Shown in pieces: positions 54,238-62,583 of a DNA stretch of 64,000 nucleotides. Position 1 is the stretch's first letter, and each line of letters opens with the position of its first letter. The position numbers and the translations under genes were made by a program. Where the stretch lies: positions 186,001 through 250,000 of the forward strand of contig NZ_JABRWO010000001.1 of assembly GCF_013618625.1 (NCBI RefSeq). Direction: 5' to 3'. The stretch is from Bremerella alba. GTDB taxonomy: Bacteria; Planctomycetota; Planctomycetia; Pirellulales; Pirellulaceae. Below the pieces are notes generated by a model that was not told the origin of the DNA, made no database searches, and saw nothing but the letters and a program-made list of their open reading frames with translations.

Positions 54238-54921
54238 ATGCTTCGTACGGCCCTGCTGCTGATTGGTTTCGTTGTCTTCGCCCTGCCCGCGACTGCCGAA
54301 GAAAAAGGGAACGTGAAGCCAGAGCCGGCGAAATCGAAGGTCAAAAAGCTGTTCGACGGCAAGACCCTCAAAGGCTGGAAGATCAACGACCAAGGCTTCT
54401 ACGAAGACCACGGCAAGGTAACCGTCAAAGCAGGCGAGATCTTACTCGGCAAAGGCGATCCGGCCACCGGGATCGTGCTCGCTGGCAACCCGCCGAAGAT
54501 GAACTACGAGGTTCGCCTGGAAGCCAAGCGGGTCGAAGGGGGCGACTTCTTTTGCGGACTGACCTTCCCCGTTGGCGACGCCCACCAAACGCTAATCATC
54601 GGCGGCTGGGGAGGCGGCGTGACCGGCGTGACCAGTATCGACGGAATGTCCGCAGTCGAAAACGAAACGACCGGCTACACCGAGTTCGAGAACAACCAGT
54701 GGTACAAGATCCGCCTCCGCGTGAAGCCCAAGCACGTTCAGGTTTGGCTCGATGACGAAGAGATCATTCACTACAACCCCGAAGGCCGAAAGCTCGATAT
54801 CTGGATCGAGCAAGACACGACCAAGCCGCTGGGCATCGGCACCTGGAACACCGGGGCCGCGTTGCGAAATCTAGAACTGGAAACGCTCAACGAAGCGGAC
54901 ACGAAAAAACCCACGTCGTAA
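54238..54921 (+). CDS. secreted DUF1080 protein
   Basis: Exported protein of 227 residues: signal peptide (1-19), then a concanavalin-like beta-sandwich of the DUF1080 (3-keto-disaccharide hydrolase) family, recognised by KKLFDGKTLKGWK and by the later FENNQWYKIRLRVKPKHVQVWLDD. Many are found in planctomycetes and thought to act on glycans. The C-terminal tail is charged. The stop codon lies inside the loop of the terminator of the convergent gene. Confidence 0.88.
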   Translation: MLRTALLLIGFVVFALPATAEEKGNVKPEPAKSKVKKLFDGKTLKGWKINDQGFYEDHGKVTVKAGEILLGKGDPATGIVLAGNPPKMNYEVRLEAKRVEGGDFFCGLTFPVGDAHQTLIIGGWGGGVTGVTSIDGMSAVENETTGYTEFENNQWYKIRLRVKPKHVQVWLDDEEIIHYNPEGRKLDIWIEQDTTKPLGIGTWNTGAALRNLELETLNEADTKKPTS

Positions 54922-54933
54922 TCACGGCGTGGG
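54904..54933 (-). terminator. rho-independent terminator overlapping the DUF1080 stop
   Basis: CCCACGTCG (54910-54918) pairs with CGGCGTGGG (54925-54933), loop TAATCA, and on the minus strand six T follow (54904-54909). It ends the lipoprotein/DUF1559 pair on the minus strand; on the plus strand only CTTTCGTT follows, so it may be weakly bidirectional. Confidence 0.8.
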
Positions 54934-54959
54934 CTTTCGTTGTCATCTAATTTGCGATG

Positions 54960-55412
54960 TTATCGCTTGACGAGCTCAAGGTCGATCGAATTCTTGCCAG
55001 ACACAACTTCGACTTCTTGGGTATCAGAAACAAGTCCCCGCAAGGCTCTCCACTGCTTAACTTCTTCCGGTGATGGCGGGTGCTGCTTGCCATCGCGATA
55101 TTCTCCGGCAGGCTGCGGTCCCAGTTCAAACGTGACGCGGTGCTTTCCAAGCAAGGCGCCGTCCCCTTCGTCGAACGTTGTCAGCGTATAGTTTCCATCG
55201 GGCTGAACAGTGGCGCGAGCTGGTTTGCCAGGGTAGTTTTTATCCTCGGCAGAAACAGGCTGAAAGACCACCTGTCCTAGGCCAACCGGCTCGCCGTTGT
55301 GGGTCACGCTCCCTTGAACCGGGGCCGTCGCGGATTGCTGAGCAGTGCAACCGGCGAACATTAAACAGCACGCGGTGGCGAGACCAACGTGATTGAAAGT
55401 GAGACTACGCAT
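54960..55412 (-). CDS. transthyretin-like lipoprotein, DUF1559 partner
   Basis: Lipoprotein of 150 residues with lipobox AGC (about residue 20-22) and a beta-sandwich beginning VQGSVTHNGEPVGLGQVVF, followed by GNYTLTTFDEGDGALLGKHRVTF. The ATG overlaps the stop of the DUF1559 gene by one base (TAATG), the same arrangement as at 47973, so the two proteins are made together. It ends at the terminator at 54904-54933. Confidence 0.86.
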   Translation of the reverse strand: MRSLTFNHVGLATACCLMFAGCTAQQSATAPVQGSVTHNGEPVGLGQVVFQPVSAEDKNYPGKPARATVQPDGNYTLTTFDEGDGALLGKHRVTFELGPQPAGEYRDGKQHPPSPEEVKQWRALRGLVSDTQEVEVVSGKNSIDLELVKR

Positions 55413-56362
55413 TAGGGCAACCCTCCGACGGGTAAACCGTCGTTACGTATCCCTAGCTGGCGATAAATGGTTAGATCGATCGTTTCCGGAACGAACTGAG
55501 CCGACGCATCCCCCATCAGGAAGATCGCACCACCGGGGTGAACACTTCCAAAGGTCAAAGTGGTTTCAACCCAGGTGTTCACGTTGGTCGCCGAAAGAAC
55601 GTTCGGACCGCTGTTAATCGCGTTCACAGTGGCCGTTCCACTCGCTGGGCTTTTACCACCAGCCCAACCCGATGCCCAGGTAAATGCTTCGCTGCTAGAT
55701 TGGGGACCTTTGAAGTAAATTGTTTCGCCCACCATCATCGTGTTGGTCGTTCCATCGGTCATGTCGCGGAACTTCGTCTTGCTATTTAAGTAGAGAATAC
55801 CGTTGTCATACAAGCGCGATCCGCCGAAGCCGCTGCCGCAGATATCGTCCGAGGTGGTACCGCCCCCCATGACCCCCATGTAATCGAGCACTGGCAAACC
55901 ATTGTTGGAAAGGGGGTTCGATGGACACTGATAGGCCTCGACCACTTGCCGCGCGGGATCTTTGTTTAGTGGGCCTTGGTCAGGGACGGCCGTGGTATAG
56001 TCGTCGTTCCAACCCCAAGGAAACTGAGCGGTGATGTCGAACTCTTCGTACAGATTATTCTGCTCGATAAACGGCAGAATTTTGACGGTCCACGGAACGC
56101 GGGCGCTTCCCTTGCTATCGGTGCACGGATCGGTGAGCGCCCATTCGCTACCTGCCGGGAAGTTGCCGTAAGTATCGTGATGGTTATGCAGGGCAAGACC
56201 GAGCTGCTTTTGGTTGTTGATGCACTGAGTTCGCCGTGCTGCTTCGCGGGCCTGTTGCACGGCAGGCAACAACAGCGCAATGAGCACGCCAATGATGGCA
56301 ATAACAACGAGCAATTCGACCAAAGTGAAACCACGCTGGCCGCGCGTAGAATGAAGGGGCAT
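55412..56362 (-). CDS. DUF1559 pseudopilin-like protein
   Basis: 316 residues; [16 protein letters not shown] prepilin-like start, REAARR, DUF1559 domain with DMTDGTTNTMMVG and a C-terminal HPGGAIFLMGDASAQFV. The start at ATG 56362 has GGGAGG nine bases upstream; the extension to 56449 lies outside the family. It is coupled to the downstream lipoprotein gene by TAATG. Confidence 0.93.
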   Translation of the reverse strand: MPLHSTRGQRGFTLVELLVVIAIIGVLIALLLPAVQQAREAARRTQCINNQKQLGLALHNHHDTYGNFPAGSEWALTDPCTDSKGSARVPWTVKILPFIEQNNLYEEFDITAQFPWGWNDDYTTAVPDQGPLNKDPARQVVEAYQCPSNPLSNNGLPVLDYMGVMGGGTTSDDICGSGFGGSRLYDNGILYLNSKTKFRDMTDGTTNTMMVGETIYFKGPQSSSEAFTWASGWAGGKSPASGTATVNAINSGPNVLSATNVNTWVETTLTFGSVHPGGAIFLMGDASAQFVPETIDLTIYRQLGIRNDGLPVGGLP

Positions 56363-56648
56363 GACAGGAACCTCCCAAGAGGGATGATGGCAAGTTAGGA
56401 CGATTGGAATGCGACTGCCCAGTACGGGCAGATGGGGCTCCGCAAACATGGCATTATACTCGGTTACCCCGACACATCGGAATGCATTTATTTATTGTTT
56501 CTTTTATTGGTTTTTTGCCCTTTGCACTTCGGGAGACGAAATTATGGTCAACGTACGCTCTGTCTTGCCTACCGCATCTCGCTAGTCTGTCGCTTGAAAA
56601 CAACGGAATTACCTATGCACATCCGTACAGTTAGCTATAATGCTCAGC

Positions 56649-59600
56649 ATGTCGCTCGAGCTATTTCATCCTGTGGTTCAGGCCTGGTTCACTAAGCGGT
56701 TTGGCAAGCCAACCGATGCCCAAAACGGCGGTTGGCCGTCGATTGCCGAGGGTCGCTGTACGTTGATTGCGGCCCCGACGGGTTCAGGTAAGACGCTCGC
56801 CGCATTCATGGTCTGCTTAGACCGCTTGTTCCGCCGCTGGCTCGCCGGAAATCTGCTCGACACGACCTATGTCGTTTATGTCTCGCCGCTGAAAGCGCTC
56901 AGCAACGATATCCACCGCAACCTAGATGTCCCGTTGATGGAGATCTGCGACATGGCGGAAAGCATGGGCATGCTTCCGCCGCAAATTCGTACCGCCGTGC
57001 GAACCGGCGACACGCCACCATCGCAGCGTCAGGCCATGACCCGGCGGCCACCCCATATCCTGGTCACCACGCCAGAATCGCTGTACTTGATGCTGACAGC
57101 CGAGAAAAGCCGCAAGACACTACGGCATGTCGATACGGTCATCGTCGACGAAATCCACGCGTTGGCCCGCGACAAACGCGGCTCGCATTTGACGTTAACC
57201 TTGGAACGCCTGGAAGCACTGTGCATCGGGCCACCTACGCGGATTGGATTATCGGCCACGCAAAAACCGATCGAAGAGATTGCTCGCTTTTTGGTAGGTA
57301 CCGAGCGAGTCGACGAGAATCAGGTGCCTGACTGCGCGATCGTCGACGGTGGTCATCGTCGCCAGCTCGACCTGGAAGTCAGCGTCCCCCCTTCCCCGCT
57401 GGAGGCGGTTTGCTCTAACGAGCAGTGGGGCGAAGTCTATGACGATTTGGTGAAACTGATCCAGTCGCATCACAGCACGTTGGTGTTCGTCAACACGCGC
57501 CGCATGGCCGAACGCGTCGCCCATCGCCTGACGGAAGTTCTGGGCGACGAGGTCATCACCAGCCACCACGGCAGCCTCGCCAAAGAGATTCGTCACTCGG
57601 CCGAACAGCGGCTCAAAGAAGGCAAACTCAAAGCGATTGTGGCGACCGCTTCCCTGGAGATGGGCATCGATATTGGCTTTATCGACCTGGTCGTACAGAT
57701 CGGTTCGGCTCGCAGTATTGCGAACTTCCTGCAGCGTGTCGGTCGCTCTGGCCACTCGCTGCAAGGCACGCCCAAAGGTCGCTTGTTTCCGCTCACACGC
57801 GATGAACTGATCGAGTGCCTGGCCCTGATGCGGAGCGTCGACAAAGGGGAACTCGACCGGATTGAAATCCCCGTCGCCCCGCTCGACATTTTGGCGCAGC
57901 AGGTCGTCGCTGAAGTCTCTGCCGAAGAACAAGACGAAGCCGAGCTTTACGCACGATTCAAACGAGCCTGGCCTTATCGCGACCTTTCGCTTCAGAAATA
58001 CCAGGACGTCCTGGAAATGCTCAACGAAGGGGTCACGCGTTCGATCAAGACCGGGGCGCACATCCACCGAGACCGCATTAACGGCAAGTTGCGGCCGCGG
58101 CGTGGGGCCCGCATCAGCGCAACTACCTCGGGCGGGGCCATCCCCGACATGCCAATCTACCGCGTGCTGACCGATCCCGAAAAGCAGGTCGTCGGCACCG
58201 TCGACGAGCACTTCGCCGTCGACAGCAAAGCCGGCGACGTCTTTCTGCTGGGCAACACCTCGTGGCGGGTGTTGGCTATTCGTGGCAGTGACGTGATTGT
58301 TCAGGATGCCCAAAGTCAGCCACCGAGCGTGCCATTTTGGTTCGGCGAATCTCCTGGCCGTACGATCGAGCTTTCCAAAGAAGTCGCCGACCTGCGCGAG
58401 GAAATCGCCGAGAAGATTGTCGCCGCCGCCGAGGACCCTTCTCGCGAACGCTTCCAAGTTCAGTCGCAAGATGGCGGACTGCTAGAATCCTCGTTCGATC
58501 AGGTCGATGTCGAGACGGTGAAATGGATTCAAGCTCAGTGCCATGCCACGGCCTGGGCGGCGATGCAGGCCGTCCGATATGTGGCCGCTCAGCACGCGGC
58601 GATGGGCCTGGTGCCGACGCAAAAGAAAATCGTCTTCGAGCGTTTCTTCGACGAAGCCGGAAGCATGCAATTGGTCGTTCACGCGCCGCTGGGCACACGC
58701 ATCAATCGAGCCTGGGGGCTCGCGTTTCGCAAACGGTTCTGCCGTTCATTCGACTTCGAACTGCAGGCCAGCGCCGACGACGATGGGCTGGTCCTTTCGC
58801 TCGGGCCGCAGCATAGTTTTCCGCTAGAAGACATGTTCAAGATGCTGAACTCGACCAACGGCCAGGCCCTGCTCGAACAAGCGCTGCTGGCCTTTCCCAT
58901 GTTCGGCATCCGCTGGAGGTGGAATGCGACGCGTTCGCTGGCAATCTTGCGTTTCATGGGGGGCAAAAAGGTCCCGCCCCATATGGTCCGCTTCCGCTCG
59001 GACGACCTGCTTGCCGCCGCATTCCCCGATCAAGTCGGGTGCCTGGAAAACCACAACGAAGACATCAAGTATCCCGACCACCCGCTCGTGCAGCAAACGC
59101 TGCACGACTGTCTGACCGAAGGCATGGACGTCGAACGCTGGAAGGACCTACTTCGAGCGGTCGAAGCGGGCGAAGTCCAGTTCATTGCCCGGCAAACGCG
59201 CGAGCCATCGCCGTTCGCACACGAACGCATCAACGCGAACCCTTATTCGTTTCTCGACCCGGCCGGACTCGAAGACCGGCGTACGCGGGCCGTCACCACA
59301 CGTCGTACGTTGGCCCCTGGCGAGATGAAAGAACTGGGTCAACTTTCCCCCGAAGCGATCGCCACCGTACGCCGCGAGGCCTGGCCGACGGCTCGCGATC
59401 CGGACGAACTGCATGACGTGCTAACCACCATGGTGGCGTTGCCGGCATCGCAAGGCCAAGAGTGGCAGCCCCTGTTTGATCGCCTGGTCAAGCAAGGCCG
59501 GGCCACACGTTACCTTCGCGACGGTCACGAACCCCTTTGGACCGCGACCGAAACCCTTTCGATTGTCCAAGCCGCGCTGCCTGGCGGCACGGCAGAGCCC

Positions 59601-61058
59601 AGTGTCGAAGTGCCGGCAGGGGTCGGCAAGCAGTTGGAATCGCACCAGGCGTGGGTCGAATTGGTTCGCAGTGCAGCCCCTTGCCTGGGGCCCTTCTCGA
59701 CCGAAGAGCTGGCCCAAACCTGGAGGCTGAAGCCATCGAGCGTGCATGCCGCGTGCGAGGCCGTTGAGGCGGAAGGGATCATCTTGCGGGGGCAATACTC
59801 AACCGCAGGCTCTTCCCATGAAGGGGATCTACAGTGGTGCGATCGTCGGCTGTTGGCCCGCATTCATCGCTTAACGGTCACCGGACTACGGCAACAGATC
59901 CAACCGGTCGAGCGGGATGTCTTTCTGCGTTTTCTCGTGCGGCATCAATTGCTGCAGCGCGAGACAAAGTCGTCTGGCTCACGCGGCCTGAATGCGGTGA
60001 TGAACTTGCTGCAAGGCTTTGAAGCATCGGCCGGTAGCTGGGAACGCAGCCTGTTGGCGGCACGCATGGATGACTACGACCCCGATTGGCTGGACGAACA
60101 ACTGACTTCCGGCGAACTGGTTTGGGGGCGACTTCGACCGCCACAAGGAGACGCCGAAGAAGGTCCGAGCATGGCCTCGCTGCGCCGCAGTGTGCCAATG
60201 GCGGTCGTACAGCGCGAGAACCTGGGCTGGCTAATTCCGGATGTGCGTCAGTCAGCCGAAGCGTTGGCTCGTGGTAATGCCCAAGATGTCCTGGAAGCCT
60301 TGAAGTCGCGAGGAGCCTTGTTTCATCAAGACATCAAAGTGCTCACGAAGTTGTTACCGACCCACTTAGATGAAGCATTGCGAGAACTGGCTGCCCTGGG
60401 ACTGATTACGTGCGACAGCTTTAGCGCGGTGCGTAAGATCGTCGACGACTCCGGCACCAAAAAGTCTCGCACGCGCCGCAAGTCGAACGCCACCGCGCGG
60501 GCCGGCCGTTGGTCGTTGTTCCCAGGCATCGTCGAGGAAGTCTCGGCGGAAGATTACCTGCACCGCTGGTGCTTGCAATTGATTGCGAGGTACGGGGTGA
60601 TCTTCCGCGATCTGCTTCACCGTGAATCGGCAGCCCCCTCGTGGGCACAACTGGTCCCGATGCTGCGGCGGATGGAACGTCGCGGAGAACTGCGAGGAGG
60701 TCGCTTCGTCAAGAATGCCGGAGGCGAGCAGTACGGAACCGAGCAAGCCATTTACGCGTTGCGCAAGCTCCGCGACGCCAAAAAGGAAGATCCGTGGGCC
60801 GCCGTCAGTGGTACCGATCCACTCAATCTGGCCGGTGTGCTGAGCGAAGACCCTAAGATTCCGGCGATCCATACCAATGCGCTCATTTGGCAAAACGGCC
60901 AAGTCGTGGCGACAAAACGGGGCGGAGAGATTGAGTTTTTGCGTCCTGTCGAGCCCAACGACCAGATGGAAATGACCCGTGCCCTACACGCAGGCCGTCG
61001 ATTACCGCCGCAAACCATCCCCATCGGGTTTCCCCGTCGCCGGTCGACGGCCAGCTAG
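56649..61058 (+). CDS. Lhr-family superfamily 2 helicase
   Basis: Large helicase of about 1,469 residues, the length of full-size Lhr. Visible motifs: APTGSGKT (Walker A, about 41-48), VSPLKALSND (Ia), VTTPESLYLML, VDEIHA (DEIH, II), LSATQ (III), VFVNTRRMAERVAHRL, ASLEMGIDIG and QRVGRSGH (VI), then a winged-helix region and a large C-terminal domain with further winged-helix segments. Lhr unwinds DNA and RNA:DNA 3' to 5' and serves in DNA repair; the C-terminal part seen here is the Lhr-CTD. Start is ATG 56640 or 56649, with no clear ribosome site. It stands alone on its strand. Confidence 0.93.
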   Translation: MSLELFHPVVQAWFTKRFGKPTDAQNGGWPSIAEGRCTLIAAPTGSGKTLAAFMVCLDRLFRRWLAGNLLDTTYVVYVSPLKALSNDIHRNLDVPLMEICDMAESMGMLPPQIRTAVRTGDTPPSQRQAMTRRPPHILVTTPESLYLMLTAEKSRKTLRHVDTVIVDEIHALARDKRGSHLTLTLERLEALCIGPPTRIGLSATQKPIEEIARFLVGTERVDENQVPDCAIVDGGHRRQLDLEVSVPPSPLEAVCSNEQWGEVYDDLVKLIQSHHSTLVFVNTRRMAERVAHRLTEVLGDEVITSHHGSLAKEIRHSAEQRLKEGKLKAIVATASLEMGIDIGFIDLVVQIGSARSIANFLQRVGRSGHSLQGTPKGRLFPLTRDELIECLALMRSVDKGELDRIEIPVAPLDILAQQVVAEVSAEEQDEAELYARFKRAWPYRDLSLQKYQDVLEMLNEGVTRSIKTGAHIHRDRINGKLRPRRGARISATTSGGAIPDMPIYRVLTDPEKQVVGTVDEHFAVDSKAGDVFLLGNTSWRVLAIRGSDVIVQDAQSQPPSVPFWFGESPGRTIELSKEVADLREEIAEKIVAAAEDPSRERFQVQSQDGGLLESSFDQVDVETVKWIQAQCHATAWAAMQAVRYVAAQHAAMGLVPTQKKIVFERFFDEAGSMQLVVHAPLGTRINRAWGLAFRKRFCRSFDFELQASADDDGLVLSLGPQHSFPLEDMFKMLNSTNGQALLEQALLAFPMFGIRWRWNATRSLAILRFMGGKKVPPHMVRFRSDDLLAAAFPDQVGCLENHNEDIKYPDHPLVQQTLHDCLTEGMDVERWKDLLRAVEAGEVQFIARQTREPSPFAHERINANPYSFLDPAGLEDRRTRAVTTRRTLAPGEMKELGQLSPEAIATVRREAWPTARDPDELHDVLTTMVALPASQGQEWQPLFDRLVKQGRATRYLRDGHEPLWTATETLSIVQAALPGGTAEPSVEVPAGVGKQLESHQAWVELVRSAAPCLGPFSTEELAQTWRLKPSSVHAACEAVEAEGIILRGQYSTAGSSHEGDLQWCDRRLLARIHRLTVTGLRQQIQPVERDVFLRFLVRHQLLQRETKSSGSRGLNAVMNLLQGFEASAGSWERSLLAARMDDYDPDWLDEQLTSGELVWGRLRPPQGDAEEGPSMASLRRSVPMAVVQRENLGWLIPDVRQSAEALARGNAQDVLEALKSRGALFHQDIKVLTKLLPTHLDEALRELAALGLITCDSFSAVRKIVDDSGTKKSRTRRKSNATARAGRWSLFPGIVEEVSAEDYLHRWCLQLIARYGVIFRDLLHRESAAPSWAQLVPMLRRMERRGELRGGRFVKNAGGEQYGTEQAIYALRKLRDAKKEDPWAAVSGTDPLNLAGVLSEDPKIPAIHTNALIWQNGQVVATKRGGEIEFLRPVEPNDQMEMTRALHAGRRLPPQTIPIGFPRRRSTAS

Positions 61059-61159
61059 ATCGTCTCTTGAGGATGGTTGCATCACGCGGTGCTGCGAACC
61101 ACAATGAAGCGTCCCTCTCCTTGTTTTTTCACCCCCTGACCAACCGCTGGGAGTCCACC

Positions 61160-62155
61160 ATGCAGCGTCCCCTTTCCCGCACTATTTTGGCCGCCTTGCT
61201 GGCCGTTGCCGCTCCGCTGGCCATATTTGCCGCGGACGACACCAAGACCTACACCACCCAGGAAGAAGCCCCGGCTTCCTACCAAGTTCAAGGCGAATAC
61301 GTCGGCAAGCTTGATATCGACGGTGCCGAAGTGAAGTACGGCGTTCAGGTCATTGCCCTGGGCAACGATAAATTTGAAGCCGTCACCTACCCGGGTGGTT
61401 TGCCAGGCGAAGGTTATTCGGGCGGCAACTACGATGAACTAATGAAAGTTACCGGCACCGCCAGCGGCGGCAAGGTCGAGTACAAAGGCGATGGCTTTGT
61501 CGCGACCCTGCACGACGGCAGGATCGACGTGCTCGGCGAAGGTGGCAACACCATCGGTACGCTTGAAAAGGTCGTTCGCAAAAGCCCCACCCTGGGTGCG
61601 AAAGCTCCTGAAGGTGCGATCGTCCTGTTCGACGGTTCCAGCGCCGATGCTTGGAACAACGGCAAGGTCGTTCAAGAAGATCTTCTGCTGGCCGCCTGCG
61701 AATCGAAAGAGAAGTTCGGCGATCACACGCTGCACCTCGAATTCCGTACGCCTTACAAGCCAGACGCCCGCGGCCAGGCTCGCGGCAATAGTGGTTTGTA
61801 CATCCAAAGCCGCTACGAATGCCAGGTCCTCGATTCGTTTGGCCTGACCGGTGCCGATAACGAATGCGGTGGGATCTACAAGATCTCGAAGCCGAAAGTG
61901 AACATGTGCTTCCCGCCACTCACTTGGCAAACATACGACGTCGACTTCACCGCGGCCAAGTACGATGCCGACGGCAAGAAAACCGAAAACGCACGTGCCA
62001 CGATCAAGCACAATGGTGTCGTCATCCACGATGACCTGGAACTTCCCAGCAACACGCCTGGTCGTCACCAAGAAGGTCCTGAAGCGGATGCAATTTACCT
62101 GCAAGGTCACGGTAACCCGGTTGTTTTTCGCAACATTTGGGTTGTGAAGAAGTAA
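61160..62155 (+). CDS. secreted DUF1080 protein, two-part
   Basis: Exported protein of 331 residues. ATG 61160 has GGGAG seven bases upstream and opens a signal peptide (1-22). Residues about 40-135 form a beta-rich N-terminal part of unknown kind, and residues about 150-331 a DUF1080 concanavalin-like domain (EGAIVLFDGSSADAW, DHTLHLEFRTPY, RGNSGLYIQSRYECQVLDSFG). Only the second part resembles the gene at 54238. Its likely target is a carbohydrate. Followed by DUF1801 and an esterase on the same strand. Confidence 0.87.
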   Translation: MQRPLSRTILAALLAVAAPLAIFAADDTKTYTTQEEAPASYQVQGEYVGKLDIDGAEVKYGVQVIALGNDKFEAVTYPGGLPGEGYSGGNYDELMKVTGTASGGKVEYKGDGFVATLHDGRIDVLGEGGNTIGTLEKVVRKSPTLGAKAPEGAIVLFDGSSADAWNNGKVVQEDLLLAACESKEKFGDHTLHLEFRTPYKPDARGQARGNSGLYIQSRYECQVLDSFGLTGADNECGGIYKISKPKVNMCFPPLTWQTYDVDFTAAKYDADGKKTENARATIKHNGVVIHDDLELPSNTPGRHQEGPEADAIYLQGHGNPVVFRNIWVVKK

Positions 62156-62186
62156 GCGTTTTCGCGAATTGAAAGTAACACGAGAC

Positions 62187-62555
62187 ATGGGAACTCGTCG
62201 GCCAAGTGGAGTCTTCTCTCCTAAGGATCTACTGGCCGACTTTCCCTTCTCGGTTCGCGATACGGCCGAATCGCTGCGAAAGCTAATGAAGGATGCCGTT
62301 CCGGAAGTTCGCGAGAAAGCCTATCCCGGCTGGCGGATCATTGGTTACCGCAAGTCGTTTTACTTCGCGTTCATCCAACCCAAGACCGACCATGTACGGC
62401 TAGCGTTCCAATGGGGAACTCGCCTGCCGGACGAGGACGGACTGCTCGAGGGAGAAGAGCTTTCCCACATCCGTTACGTGCCGTTTGAATCTTCCCTGGA
62501 TATCCCCGTCGACTCGATCACCCGCCTTGTTCAATACGCCAGCTGCCACAAGTAA
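62187..62555 (+). CDS. DUF1801 protein (YdhG-like)
   Basis: Small cytoplasmic protein of 122 residues of the DUF1801 family, with LRKLMKDAVPEVREKAYPGW and the later YFAFIQPKTDHVRLAF as family marks. Function of these proteins is unknown (some are related to DNA/RNA or iron storage contexts, not decided). ATG 62187 is preferred over the TTG at 62169. 31 bases after the DUF1080 gene. Confidence 0.78.
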   Translation: MGTRRPSGVFSPKDLLADFPFSVRDTAESLRKLMKDAVPEVREKAYPGWRIIGYRKSFYFAFIQPKTDHVRLAFQWGTRLPDEDGLLEGEELSHIRYVPFESSLDIPVDSITRLVQYASCHK

Positions 62556-62583
62556 ACTCTCTTTCCTTGCGAGCCAACCTGCC